Assembly: GCA_963798775.1 (NCBI GenBank)
Contig: CAWCUK010000001.1
Location: 806,001-870,000 of the forward strand
Source: CAWCUK01 sp963798775
GTDB lineage: Bacteria > Bacteroidota > Ignavibacteria > Ignavibacteriales > Ignavibacteriaceae
Direction: 5' to 3'
Length of the DNA: 64,000 nucleotides
Under the pieces are notes generated by a model. It was not told the DNA's origin and ran no database searches. It was given only the letters and a program-made list of their open reading frames with translations. Within the stretch, counting starts at the first letter, position 1. Every line of letters starts with the position of its first letter. A program made the position numbers and the translations under genes. Positions 1 through 8,734 of the stretch are shown piece after piece.

Positions 1-1098
1 TGTTATTCTCGAATCTACATAACCTAATAATGTCGTATCACGAAAAGAAAATTTTTTAATAAGATTACTAATATCGGCATTAAAAATATCTTGAACCCCA
101 AATGAATTTGAGAAAGTGAATTTTCGGGCGTTTCCTAAAAAGTTTTTTCTTATGTAAGTGAAACCCAAACCAACATTAAACGCGTTCTGCTGATTATTTA
201 CAATAATTTCCGGCGAAAGTTCATTCAAAAGTCCAATATTTCCTTCAAGCTTTAATGGAACACGATTACCGGATGTATCATCTTCAATACTTGTAAGAAT
301 AACAGAGTTAAATAACCCGGTACGGAATAGCCTTACCTGACTATTTCTTATTTTTTCAAGATTATAATATTCGCCGGTTTTAATTCCGGTAATATCGCGG
401 AGAAGATTTTCTTTAACTAATCCGGCACCCTCACCTTTTTTATTTACAATTACGGTATCTATTTTATACCTGGTATTTGGGGAAAAGAAAACACGGAGAT
501 CCGCCCGGTTTACGGATGTATCTTCCCACACAACTGTACTATCAAAATTGGCCAGCATATATCCATTATTAAGCAATACAGAAATAGCCGATTGAATTTT
601 TTTTTCCAGTTCGGTTTGGCTATAGCGCTGGGTTGTATCTATAGTTAATTCTTCATTAAAATTTTTAGTCACCGGCTCCGGAACTGTGTCTATTCCGAGA
701 ACAGTTAAATTTCTATTTATTGCCGGATCATTTTCATTTATAATATAATTTAAATTGACTTCGGCATCCGCGGTATCAACATCATAATTATATGAAACTT
801 TGGCTTCAAAAAAACCGTTGTTTGTGTAGAATTCTTTTAAAGCTTTCAAATCGATAGAAATATAATTAGAATCAAAATATACAGGTTCTTTACCAAGACT
901 AGTGAATGAATTAAGAAATTTCCAAAACCACCATGGCGTTTCTTCGGAGTATATTACGTCTTGCAATGTAGAAGAGGAGAAAGCATCATTTCCTTTGAAG
1001 TTAATTGAATTTAGTTCGTAACGCACACCCGGTTCCTGCGCAAAAACAGCAGATGATAAAATTAAAACATAAATAATTAATAAAATTTTCTTAATCAT
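1..1098 (-). CDS. BamA/TamA-like outer membrane protein, N-terminal part (partial)
   Basis: The frame starts at ATG 1098 and runs out of the window, leaving about 366 residues. It opens with a signal peptide (MIKKILLIIYVLILSSAVFA, then QEPG). What follows reads like POTRA repeats: short beta-alpha-alpha-beta units with phrases such as LKEFYTNNGFFEAKV, IQSAISVLLNNGYMLANFD and KIRNSQVRLFRTGLFNSV, the last being a typical last POTRA. The visible end (NAFNVGLGFTYVRKNFLGNA) is the beginning of the beta-barrel of the surface-antigen/Omp85 family. The family inserts or translocates proteins across the outer membrane. The C-terminal barrel is outside the window, so BamA cannot be separated from TamA or a generic Omp85 member. 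It is the last gene of a minus-strand run after the lipoprotein at 1130-1759. Confidence 0.8.
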   Translation of the reverse strand, partial: MIKKILLIIYVLILSSAVFAQEPGVRYELNSINFKGNDAFSSSTLQDVIYSEETPWWFWKFLNSFTSLGKEPVYFDSNYISIDLKALKEFYTNNGFFEAKVSYNYDVDTADAEVNLNYIINENDPAINRNLTVLGIDTVPEPVTKNFNEELTIDTTQRYSQTELEKKIQSAISVLLNNGYMLANFDSTVVWEDTSVNRADLRVFFSPNTRYKIDTVIVNKKGEGAGLVKENLLRDITGIKTGEYYNLEKIRNSQVRLFRTGLFNSVILTSIEDDTSGNRVPLKLEGNIGLLNELSPEIIVNNQQNAFNVGLGFTYIRKNFLGNARKFTFSNSFGVQDIFNADISNLIKKFSFRDTTLLGYVDSRIT

Positions 1099-1129
1099 GG
1101 ATTCGGCTTTTTATCCTATAACAATAAAC

Positions 1130-1759
1130 TTAATATTGAAGTTCAATATCTTTTTGAACTAGAGCAAGATTAGGATAATCTCTTTTAAATTTACCTATAA
1201 AGAAGGATTTTACAGCGGGAACATCAATATTTTCCGATATGTAAAGTGAGATTTTTTTTTCGTTTTCGGTTATAAGATGCGCATAATAAGTTTTTTTTTC
1301 TTTAAAATTTATTATATAAGAAAAAACTTCTCCTCCTCCGCTCCCCTGGAAAAAATCCTGAGAATTATAATACATCAGTTCGTGATTTATCCCGGCAATT
1401 TTAATTTTTTGAACGAGAGCTTTCTGAAAAGAACCGTTTAATAAATTCGTAACAAATTTATTTTCAAAATTCGCGCTATTTTTTTTTAATAAAGCAAATT
1501 TAATTCCCCATTCCAAAGTATCTTGAATCTCTTCGCCGGCAACAATTTCTGTAGCAGCAGTATCAGCATCAAAATTTCCCCGCACCGCGTATTTTACATT
1601 TTCTCCTAATTTATCTTTAGCAATTTGCGTTACAACTTTAGGATTATTGAGATCATTATAATTCATTTGTTTTTCATTATCCGAAGAATTTTTTCCGCAT
1701 GAATAGAGAATAATAATAAAGAAACACGTAATATAGAACAGCAATTTATTTAATAACAA
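1130..1759 (-). CDS. Hypothetical lipoprotein
   Basis: A 209-residue protein with an N-terminal hydrophobic stretch ending in a lipobox (ILYSC, Cys at about residue 21), so it is probably a lipid-anchored envelope protein. The segment RGNFDADTAATEIVAG resembles a degenerate FG-GAP/VCBS-type calcium-binding loop, but only one copy is visible. No enzyme motif is recognised. Its start overlaps the 3' end of the L,D-transpeptidase-like gene by 14 bases, and it lies 32 bases before the BamA-like gene, so the three are probably co-transcribed and envelope-related. Function unknown. Confidence 0.6.
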   Translation of the reverse strand: MLLNKLLFYITCFFIIILYSCGKNSSDNEKQMNYNDLNNPKVVTQIAKDKLGENVKYAVRGNFDADTAATEIVAGEEIQDTLEWGIKFALLKKNSANFENKFVTNLLNGSFQKALVQKIKIAGINHELMYYNSQDFFQGSGGGEVFSYIINFKEKKTYYAHLITENEKKISLYISENIDVPAVKSFFIGKFKRDYPNLALVQKDIELQY

Positions 1760-2438
1760 CTTCAGTTCCTTTCTTAACTACCGAATATAATTCGTCAATA
1801 CTTTCATTACTTACCGCAATAGAGCCGTTCGTCCAATTATATACAAAAGGAAGATATTTAAAAATATAATTTAATCTGCCTATTCCGTGAATTCCTATGT
1901 CATCACCAAGAGCGGTATTAGAATTCGGACAATTACCGTAATAAAATTCAAACCGAAGCTGGTCATATTCGTCTTGATTTATGATTCCTTTTCGCAAGGC
2001 TTCAGTAGCATCATTCAAATTTGGGTAATTTAATTTTAAAAATTTGTAATATTTATGAACTGTATCAATTTCGCAAACTTTGTATTCTCCGACGGGAGTA
2101 GCCATATCTCCAGCAACGGATTTATGTCCGTTTACATTTCTGCCGAAACTTGCTCTGTAGGATTTAATAAGCACTGTATCTTCATAAAGTTTTAAACTAT
2201 AATTATTTCTTTCAACTACTATGGAAGGATGATCAAGTTCGGAGTATCCATTATTTCTCATTGCTTGGGAAAGAGGAATTTCCCTTAGATTAAGGATTAC
2301 ACCATAAATAATTAATCCGGCAATAAACAAAATAATTCCGCCGCCGAAAAAAAACACATTTCTAACCATGTTTTTATTTATATGGCGGGCTAAATACCGG
2401 AAAGTTGTTTTAAAATTTTGTTTTATAACATTCATCAA
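1746..2438 (-). CDS. L,D-transpeptidase (YkuD)-like protein with Ser in place of catalytic Cys
   Basis: A 230-residue protein with one N-terminal transmembrane segment (about residues 29-50), followed by a periplasmic YkuD-type domain. The first active-site motif is present (DIGIHGIGRLN). The second motif, normally [S/T]-x-G-C-[I/V]-[R/A], reads NWTNGSIAVSNESIDELY: the nucleophilic cysteine is a serine (TCT codon at 1821-1823, one base from TGT). YkuD enzymes crosslink peptidoglycan or attach proteins to it through a Cys thioester. This copy may be inactive, may have shifted function, or may hold a base error. It is followed by an overlapping lipoprotein gene and the BamA-like gene. Confidence 0.75.
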   Translation of the reverse strand: MMNVIKQNFKTTFRYLARHINKNMVRNVFFFGGGIILFIAGLIIYGVILNLREIPLSQAMRNNGYSELDHPSIVVERNNYSLKLYEDTVLIKSYRASFGRNVNGHKSVAGDMATPVGEYKVCEIDTVHKYYKFLKLNYPNLNDATEALRKGIINQDEYDQLRFEFYYGNCPNSNTALGDDIGIHGIGRLNYIFKYLPFVYNWTNGSIAVSNESIDELYSVVKKGTEVVIK

Positions 2439-2555
2439 AAAATTCTACCAAAAACGAAGCTATTTAATGGACGGAACATAAATTAATCGGATTAGAATTT
2501 AATTAAATTTCATTGATTTTTAAATTACTAAATACTTTGAATGTTTAATTAATAT

Positions 2556-2592
2556 AAAAAAACCCAATTCCGTTTAAGATAATTGGGTTTTT
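2556..2592 (-). terminator. Rho-independent terminator after frr
   Basis: Inverted repeat AAAACCCAATT / AATTGGGTTTT with an 11-base loop, followed on the minus strand by a T run. It sits 25 bases past the frr stop and closes the rplM-to-frr translation block. Confidence 0.8.
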
Positions 2593-2616
2593 AAATAAAT
2601 TTTTTCTTAGAAGAAT

Positions 2617-3171
2617 TTATACTTCCATAATTTCTTTTTCTTTGTGTTTTAGTATATCATCAACAACCTTTGTATGTTCATCGGTTAATTGTTGAATTCT
2701 GTCTTCACCGTCTTTCATTTGATCTTCAGAAATATTTTTATCTTTTTCTGCTTTTTTCAAATGATCGTTTGCATCTCTTCTCACATTTCTGATAGCAACT
2801 TTAGTTTCTTCACCGTACTTTTTTACAAGTTTAGCTAAATCTTTTCTTCGTTCTTCATTAAGCGGCGGAACCGGAATTTTTAAATTTGTTCCGTCACTAA
2901 CGGGATTAAAACCAATGTTAGCTTCCAGAATTGCTTTTTCTACAGCCGGCACAACAGATTTATCCCAAGGCGTAATCGATAATGTATGAGCGTCTAAAAC
3001 GGTAATATTACCAACTTGATTAAGCGGTGTATGAGTACCGTAATAGTCAACTTTTAATCCGTCAAGTAAAGCGGTTGTTGCTTTTCCGGTTCTAATTTTC
3101 GAAAGTTCACCTCTAAGGGCATCTAACGATTTATTCATTCGGGATTTGGCATCTTTAATTATTTCTTCCAT
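2617..3171 (-). CDS. frr: Ribosome recycling factor
   Basis: A 184-residue protein of normal family length. It has the diagnostic Frr segments: IRTGKATTALLDGLKVDYYG near the N-terminus, PLNQVGNITVLDAHTL, and the central PPLNEERRKDLAKLVKKYGE. The factor acts with EF-G to split the ribosome after termination. It lies 67 bases downstream of pyrH and ahead of a strong terminator, in the conserved order tsf-pyrH-frr. Nothing unusual is seen. Confidence 0.97.
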   Translation of the reverse strand: MEEIIKDAKSRMNKSLDALRGELSKIRTGKATTALLDGLKVDYYGTHTPLNQVGNITVLDAHTLSITPWDKSVVPAVEKAILEANIGFNPVSDGTNLKIPVPPLNEERRKDLAKLVKKYGEETKVAIRNVRRDANDHLKKAEKDKNISEDQMKDGEDRIQQLTDEHTKVVDDILKHKEKEIMEV

Positions 3172-3238
3172 AATGATCCTCTTTAATTATTAAAAATTTA
3201 ACCCGGGATTAATAAAAATTTAATTGCTGCTAATTTAT

Positions 3239-3973
3239 CTATTTAACCGGAACTTCAACATTATTTACAATTGTTCCTACATTTTTTCCTTGGACTAATT
3301 TAAGAAGATTGTCGGGAACATCCATATTAAAAACTATTAATGGCAGATTATTTTCCTGGCATAAGCTAACTGCAGTTAAATCCATTACCCTTAAATTTTT
3401 CTTCAATATATCAAGATAACTAATCGATTCAAATTTAAAAGCTTTGGGATTTTTTTCAGGGTCGGAATCAAAAACACCGTCTACTCTAGTTCCTTTAATA
3501 ATTACATCGGCCTCAATTTCCACAGCTCTTAGCGAGGCGGCGGTGTCGGTGCTGAAATAAGGATGGCCGGTTCCTGCGCCGAAAATAACAACCCTATTTT
3601 TTTCAAGATGTCTTATTGCTCTGCGTCTGATATAAGGCTCCGCCACTTCTTCCATATTTATTGCGCTCATCAGCCTGGTATAAATGCCTTTATGTTCAAT
3701 AGCATTTTGAAGAGCGAGTGAATTTATCATTGTAGCGAGCATTCCCATTTGATCTCCGGTAACTCTGTCAATACCTTGGTCGCTTGCACTTAAACCGCGA
3801 TAGATATTTCCGCCGCCGATTACAATACCAACTTGCACACCCTGGCTTTGTATTTTTCGCACTTCTGTTGAAAAGAAATCCAATACATTATGATCAATTC
3901 CAAATCCCTTTTTACCCATCAATGATTCGCCGCTAAGCTTTAGCAATATTCTTTTATATTTCAATTGACTCAT
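3239..3973 (-). CDS. pyrH: UMP kinase
   Basis: A 244-residue bacterial UMP kinase of the amino-acid-kinase fold. It carries KRILLKLSGESLMG at the N-terminus (phosphate-binding Lys), GIVIGGGNIYRG, the UMP-binding stretch around DRVTGDQMGMLATMINSLAL, and GAGTGHPYFSTDTAASLRA. It phosphorylates UMP to UDP with ATP in pyrimidine nucleotide synthesis. It is separated from tsf by about 210 bases containing a terminator, so pyrH-frr probably has its own promoter. Confidence 0.97.
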   Translation of the reverse strand: MSQLKYKRILLKLSGESLMGKKGFGIDHNVLDFFSTEVRKIQSQGVQVGIVIGGGNIYRGLSASDQGIDRVTGDQMGMLATMINSLALQNAIEHKGIYTRLMSAINMEEVAEPYIRRRAIRHLEKNRVVIFGAGTGHPYFSTDTAASLRAVEIEADVIIKGTRVDGVFDSDPEKNPKAFKFESISYLDILKKNLRVMDLTAVSLCQENNLPLIVFNMDVPDNLLKLVQGKNVGTIVNNVEVPVK

Positions 3974-4142
3974 TTTCTCGTGTGTCCGTTTCTGTTAAAT
4001 TCTGTTCTTATTCCGGATTATTCATTTTACATTTTTTCTTGATTTGTGCCCCGTCAATTCCCGGAAGGTGTTAGAAAAATGAATTTATCTTTACGGGGTT
4101 TTACTAAACTGATAGAAATAAAAATCTTCGGAAGTAATATAA

Positions 4143-4173
4143 AAAAAGGCCTTAAATAATTTAAGACCTTTTT
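4143..4173 (-). terminator. Terminator after tsf
   Basis: A hairpin with arms AAAAAGG-CTTAAA and TTTAAG-CCTTTTT (one internal mismatch), 10 bases past the tsf stop. On the minus strand it ends in a T run. It separates rplM-rpsI-rpsB-tsf from pyrH-frr. Confidence 0.7.
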
Positions 4174-4182
4174 AATTAAAAG

Positions 4183-5040
4183 TTATTTATTCTCGTCTCC
4201 TAGGTGATACCGGTGGAAGAGAACTATTTTAGCTTCAGTTCCGTGCTTGGAATTAAATTCTTTTATAAGATCGCCCACAGATTTAGAATTATCTTTAATA
4301 AACGCTTGTTCAACAAGACAATTTTCCTGATAGAATTTATTCAATTTTCCGGTTGCAATCTTTTCCAGAATTTGTTCCGGTTTTCCTTCTTTTCTTGATA
4401 TCTCTTTATATATTTCGATTTCTTTTTCAATAGTATCTTTAGGCACTTCTTCACGATAAACGCAAATTGGTTTCATAGCGGCAACTTGCATCGCGATATC
4501 TTTTCCGACTTCTGCTAATTCATCTTTTCCGTTATCTACATTTTCAAATTTTACAAGAACACCAAGTTTAGAACCCATGTGAACATAATCTACTAATACT
4601 CCATTTTCTACTTTTTCATTTGCAAATCGGGAGACTTCAATTTTTTCACCGACTTTACCCATTACATCATGAAGCATCTCTTTTATCTTAACATTATTCT
4701 CAACTAAAGCTTCTGTATTTTCGGGCTTTTCTTCTCTAACTGTTTTTAATACTTGATGTGCAAAATTTGTAAAATCGTCGCTGTTAGCTACAAAATCTGT
4801 TTCACAATTTACTTCTACAATAGTACCGAAAGATTTATCATCACTAACTTTTGTAAGAACCATACCTTCGTTAGCTGTTTTTTCAGCACGTTTTGCGGCA
4901 ACAGACGCGCCTTTTTTTCTAAGAATTTCAATTGCTTTTTCAAGATTGCCATCAGCTTCAATAAGGGCTTTTTTGCAATCCATCATGCCCGCACCGGTTT
5001 TTTGTCTTAATTCATTTACTTGTGCAGCAGTTATAGCCAT
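4183..5040 (-). CDS. tsf: Elongation factor Ts
   Basis: A 285-residue EF-Ts. The N-terminal UBA-like part contains VNELRQKTGAGMMDCKKAL, which is close to family consensus, followed by GMVLTKVSDDKSFGTIVEVN and NCETDFVANSDDF, the core EF-Tu contact. It is the guanine-nucleotide exchange factor for EF-Tu. It follows rpsB by 27 bases and shares its transcription unit. Antisense open frames over this gene are compositional shadows. Confidence 0.97.
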   Translation of the reverse strand: MAITAAQVNELRQKTGAGMMDCKKALIEADGNLEKAIEILRKKGASVAAKRAEKTANEGMVLTKVSDDKSFGTIVEVNCETDFVANSDDFTNFAHQVLKTVREEKPENTEALVENNVKIKEMLHDVMGKVGEKIEVSRFANEKVENGVLVDYVHMGSKLGVLVKFENVDNGKDELAEVGKDIAMQVAAMKPICVYREEVPKDTIEKEIEIYKEISRKEGKPEQILEKIATGKLNKFYQENCLVEQAFIKDNSKSVGDLIKEFNSKHGTEAKIVLFHRYHLGDENK

Positions 5041-5067
5041 GGTTTAATTTCCCTTTTATTTTATGAT

Positions 5068-5849
5068 TCAGAAGGAGATTTCTTTTTTAACTTCTTCTTT
5101 AGCTTCCTGTTCTTTTTCTTTTTTAATTCTTTCTGCTTCCGCAGCTTCTTCGGCTTTTTGTTCTTTTGCTTTCGCTACGCCTTCTTGAACCGCATCTGCC
5201 ATAAAACTTACTAAAAGCTCAATTGTTTTAACCGCGTCATCATTAGCCGGAATTACATAATCTACATCTTCAGGATCACAGTTAGTATCAACAATCGCAA
5301 ATACAGGAATATTTAATCTGTGTGCTTCTTTAATTGCGATCGATTCTTTTTTAATATCAACTACAAATATAGCTCCCGGAAGTCTATTCATATGTTTCAA
5401 CGCCTTCAAGAACCTTTTTCAGTTTGTCTTTTTCTCTTGTTAAAAAGAGTCTTTCTTTCTTAGTAATTTTATCAAAAGTTCCGTCTGTTTCCTGTTTTTC
5501 AATATTATTTAATCTTTTAATGCTTTTTCTGATAGTCGAAAAATTGGTAAGCATTCCGCCAAGCCATCTTTCACTAACCCAATTTGCGTCGCTCTTCTTG
5601 CTTCTGATTCAATAATATTTTTGGCTTGTTTTTTTGTACCGACAAAAAGAATTTTTTTGCCTTCAGCTGTAAGTTTAGCTAAACTTTCGGCTGCGGAAAT
5701 TAAATGAGATTGAGTTTTTTTAAATCGATAATATGAATACCATTCTTTTCCATAAAGATGAATGGTTTCATTTTTGGATTCCAACGGCGGGTTAAATGCC
5801 CGAAATGCGCCCCTGCTTCAATAAGCTGGGTAAGTTCTAGCTTTTTCAT
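5068..5849 (-). CDS. rpsB: 30S ribosomal protein S2, interrupted by three frameshifts
   Basis: The start is ATG 5849, opening MKKLELTQLIEAGAHFGH with the S2 hallmark GAHFGH and then RRWNPKMKPFIF. The reading frame must shift three times to give a full S2. The first is at the T7 run at 5715-5721 (one base short; restores IIDLKKTQSHL). The second is near 5592-5598 (one base short; restores ANWVSERWLGGMLTNFSTIR). The third is near 5399-5405 (one base extra; restores HMNRLPGAIFVVDIKKE). The C-terminus ends in a Lys/Glu-rich tail. rpsB is essential and normally single-copy, so these lesions are most likely assembly or read errors, not decay. It lies between rpsI and tsf in the standard order. Confidence 0.9.
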
Positions 5850-5961
5850 ATATCTCCTGTTTATTCTTCTACTCCCGTCAACTTTACCTAAATCCCTTTT
5901 TTAGTTGGGACACAGGAGGTAAATCCGGATAGTATGAATGATATTAATTAAAGTACGAATA

Positions 5962-6348
5962 TTATCTTTTAGAGAACTGGAATCTCTTTCTAGCTTTAGG
6001 CTGTCCGTATTTTTTACGTTCAACCATTCTCGGATCTCTTGTTAAAAATCCTTCATGTTTAAGAGCGGGTCTAGAATCCGGATTAAAATCAACCAAAGCA
6101 CTAGCAATGCCAAGACGAATTGCTTGAGCTTGGCCGGTTGTACCGCCGCCGTTAACATTTACAACAACATCATATTTTCCTAATGTATCGGTAACTTTAA
6201 AAGGATTAAGAATATCTTCTCTGCTTAAGAGTTGCGGAAAAGCTCTTTCAAATTCTTTTCCGTTAACGGAAATTTTACCATTTCCATTTCTTAAAATAAC
6301 TCTTGCAACAGAAGTTTTTCTTCTTCCTATAAAAATTTGATCAGCCAT
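5962..6348 (-). CDS. rpsI: 30S ribosomal protein S9
   Basis: A 128-residue S9 with GRRKTSVARVIL at the N-terminus, the middle NGGGTTGQAQAIRLGIASAL, and the conserved C-terminal tail ending RKRFQFSKR, whose last basic residues reach the ribosomal P site. It is 11 bases downstream of rplM, the usual L13-S9 pair. Confidence 0.98.
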   Translation of the reverse strand: MADQIFIGRRKTSVARVILRNGNGKISVNGKEFERAFPQLLSREDILNPFKVTDTLGKYDVVVNVNGGGTTGQAQAIRLGIASALVDFNPDSRPALKHEGFLTRDPRMVERKKYGQPKARKRFQFSKR

Positions 6349-6359
6349 TATATCTCCAA

Positions 6360-6800
6360 TTAAAAACTTATTGTTTCAGGTTTTTGTGCAGCGTGAGGAT
6401 GATTTTCGCCGGAGTAAACCTTTAATTTCTTTATTAATTTTTTGCCAAGCCTGTTTTTGGGCAGCATACCTTTAACGGCAGTTTCAATAACAAACTCCGG
6501 TTTTTTAGCCATTAGTTCTTCAAAACTTTGAACTTTTAATCCACCGGGATAACCGGAATAATGAGTGTAGTTTTTTAAAAGTTCTCTTTTACCGGTAAGT
6601 TTAACTTTATCGGCATTAATTATTACCACAAAATCACCGGTATCGGCATTTGGAGTAAATATTGGTTTATTTTTTCCGCGAATTACTCTTGCAACATTAG
6701 AAGCAAGTCTGCCAAGTACCTGGTCTTTAGCATCCACTACATACCATTTCCTGTCAGCATTCTCGGTACTAATAAACTTAGTCAATTTTTCTTGTTTCAC
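6360..6800 (-). CDS. rplM: 50S ribosomal protein L13
   Basis: A 146-residue L13 with WYVVDAKDQVLGRLAS, DFVVIINADKVKLTG, and KGMLPKNRLGKKL, all family signatures. It is the first gene of the minus-strand unit rplM-rpsI-rpsB-tsf. A sigma70-like TTGACT-N17-TAAATT is visible on the minus strand about 60 bases upstream, as is common ahead of ribosomal operons, but this is a weak match. Confidence 0.98.
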   Translation of the reverse strand: MKQEKLTKFISTENADRKWYVVDAKDQVLGRLASNVARVIRGKNKPIFTPNADTGDFVVIINADKVKLTGKRELLKNYTHYSGYPGGLKVQSFEELMAKKPEFVIETAVKGMLPKNRLGKKLIKKLKVYSGENHPHAAQKPETISF

Positions 6801-6963
6801 GCTTTTTTCCTCCGAAACCTAAATCTATTTCAAATAAAGAGCAGAAATTTAATCTTAAGCAACAAAAAAGTCAAGATTTACACCAAACATTAATGGTTAT
6901 AATTCTTTTAATTTTATTTAATTTCTAAAAATAAGCTATTAATTATTTAATTAAAAGTTAAAA

Positions 6964-7008
6964 AAAAGAGGCAAGTTAAATAATTCTATATTTAAGCTGC
7001 CTCTTTTA
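6964..7008 (-). terminator. Terminator after the DUF4412 gene
   Basis: An inverted repeat AAAAGAGGCA / TGCCTCTTTT with A/T-rich inner pairing lies 20 bases past the stop of the gene at 7029. It has a T run on the minus strand and separates that gene from rplM. Confidence 0.7.
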
Positions 7009-7028
7009 TACAAAAATATTTTCTATTT

Positions 7029-7721
7029 TTATTTATTCATCATCGGCATATTCATTTTTTTATAATCCGAAGGAGCCTCAAACATTGAATTATCTAATGA
7101 TTTTTTTTCAACAGAAGTTACTTCCATTTTGGAAGTTATATTTCCGTTTTCATCTTTATGGATAACCATCATCGGGAAATAACCGGCGTTTTCAATTTCT
7201 TTTTGCCATGTAGGTTGATTTGAACTTCTGGCCATCGGATTGTTAAAAAATATAAACGCGCCTAAATCTTTAGTCATCCATGCTTCTGTTATACCGCTGT
7301 TATCTTTGTAAGTCCATTTTTCGGTTTTATATCCATTTATTTCTTTTGTTTCATCTGTTTTTTCAAAGTCACCGTTTATTTTGTGAGAAGGCTGATTATT
7401 TTCCGTTCCCATTTCAGTTTCTTTTTTTAACATATTATTCATCGGCAGTTCCATATACATTTTCTGCTGGGGAACTATAACTGTCATTTTATTATTCTTG
7501 CCGTCCCAAATCATTGTTCCCTGCTGGCCTTGATTATCTGCCTCAAAACGTATTTTATTTTCTTTTACATAATAATTAATGGTATGCGGTTCATTATCTT
7601 CCCCTTGCATTTTCATAGTTACTTTTCCTTCAAAATCTGTTTGGGAAAAAGCAACGAAAGGAACGGTAAAAACTGAAAGTAAAACAAGTAATATTATTTT
7701 ATGTAATGATTGGTTTCTCAT
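7029..7721 (-). CDS. Secreted DUF4412-type protein
   Basis: I place the start at ATG 7721 because an AAAGGA ribosome site precedes it; the frame can be read two codons further back to a TTG. A signal peptide (MRNQSLHKIILLVLLSVFTV to VAFSQ) is followed by a beta-rich domain: TDFEGKVTMKMQG, KENKIRFEAD, GTMIWDGKNNKMTVIVPQQ, and TKDLGAFIFF. This fits DUF4412, a LolA/LolB-like fold common in Bacteroidota-group periplasms. The biochemical role of the family is not known to me; lipid or lipoprotein binding is plausible from fold only. It is a single-gene unit with a terminator behind it. Confidence 0.75.
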   Translation of the reverse strand: MRNQSLHKIILLVLLSVFTVPFVAFSQTDFEGKVTMKMQGEDNEPHTINYYVKENKIRFEADNQGQQGTMIWDGKNNKMTVIVPQQKMYMELPMNNMLKKETEMGTENNQPSHKINGDFEKTDETKEINGYKTEKWTYKDNSGITEAWMTKDLGAFIFFNNPMARSSNQPTWQKEIENAGYFPMMVIHKDENGNITSKMEVTSVEKKSLDNSMFEAPSDYKKMNMPMMNK

Positions 7722-7816
7722 AATCAATCCTTTCTTTTTATTTAGTTTTCTATTACTAAAAGTTGGTATTGTTTGAGAAGATTTGTTATGCGGAAGCGCA
7801 AACTTTTTCTTTTTTA

Positions 7817-8575
7817 TTAGAAAAGAGAATTGCCGAATCTGAAGGTTTTTATCATCCCGAAAAACTGCGGCTGAAAAGTTTTAAATGCTAATTTTCCCTT
7901 CATAATTAATTTTATACTATAATCTTCATCAGTATCCGTTCTAATGTAAAAAATCTGCTGCACTTGGCCGGCCATTTCCTCGGGTTCATTATAATATGCC
8001 GTATAATTTTTTAGCTTCATTTTATGCTGATACCGTGAAGGATTAAATAAATATTTTTCTTTTACTTCAAGATGAACATACGGAGGAGGATTATAATTTC
8101 CTTTTGCCGACATAAATGTTACAGCATCTAATTTTTTCTTGACGTTCTGATCAATAAAAGTCCAGCCGGCGGGATATCTAATAGATACATTTAATGTAGG
8201 TTCTTCATAAATTTGATTTAATTCTGTGGTATCGGAATGAGTATTATCAAAACTATAAAAATAATTAGTTTTTCCTGTCTCGAGAGATTTAACCTCTTTG
8301 TTATTATCTGTTTCTTGTATTTCTTCTTTTACTTTTTTATTTGAATTATCAACGGGCATTTTTTTTACATGCTGTTCCTCAGTATTTTTTTCCGGTTCTG
8401 CTTTCTCATATTTATTCGTAAACATCTGCACATACTTACCTGAAGGTACCGTTTTTTTATAAGTAAGATTTATTAAAAATGCCGCCGCGAAAAAGATAAA
8501 AATATGAAACGCAGCCGAGGCAAGAATTCCCAGCAGTTTATTATCTTCGTTATTTGTCCTAAAAGAAAACTTCAT
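7817..8575 (-). CDS. Membrane-anchored periplasmic protein, TonB-like N-terminus
   Basis: 252 residues. One transmembrane helix (about residues 17-38) is followed by a Lys/Glu-rich spacer (about residues 55-100), as in TonB-type proteins. The C-terminal domain (about residues 125-252) does not show the TonB C-terminal motif. Instead LNVSIRYPAGWTFID and FYIRTDTDEDYSIKLIMKG resemble PsbP/DUF1795-like folds. No TonB-system genes are adjacent. It is 90 bases upstream of the DUF4412 gene on the same strand. Function is not recognised. Confidence 0.55.
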   Translation of the reverse strand: MKFSFRTNNEDNKLLGILASAAFHIFIFFAAAFLINLTYKKTVPSGKYVQMFTNKYEKAEPEKNTEEQHVKKMPVDNSNKKVKEEIQETDNNKEVKSLETGKTNYFYSFDNTHSDTTELNQIYEEPTLNVSIRYPAGWTFIDQNVKKKLDAVTFMSAKGNYNPPPYVHLEVKEKYLFNPSRYQHKMKLKNYTAYYNEPEEMAGQVQQIFYIRTDTDEDYSIKLIMKGKLAFKTFQPQFFGMIKTFRFGNSLF

Positions 8576-8662
8576 AATAAAAATTAAGCTAATGTGAAAA
8601 ATTTAGCAACATTGGAATTTGTACTTGTCGGCTAATGTAAAAAAACACACCATTTATTTCTC

Positions 8663-8693
8663 TTTGAAGCACCGGACAAAATAGTTAATTTTG
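8663..8693 (+). promoter_or_regulatory. Bacteroidota-type promoter for the epimerase gene
   Basis: TTTG at 8663-8666, a 19-base spacer, then TAATTTTG at 8686-8693. This matches the -33 TTTG / -7 TAnnTTTG pattern known for Bacteroidota housekeeping sigma factors, 42 bases ahead of the start codon. Short motifs arise by chance in A/T-rich DNA. Confidence 0.4.
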
Positions 8694-8734
8694 TTAGCTG
8701 TATTCAAACTCAAAAAAAAATATATTCAGGTTAA

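Noticed and set aside
4204..5214. Open frames on the plus strand across tsf and rpsB
   Set aside because: They lie fully antisense to conserved genes, are Phe/Cys-rich as expected for a reversed A/T-rich code, and have no recognisable motif or ribosome site.
5399..5721. Programmed frameshifting in rpsB
   Set aside because: Three separate shifts in one ribosomal gene, one of which is in a homopolymer, fit sequencing error much better than recoding.
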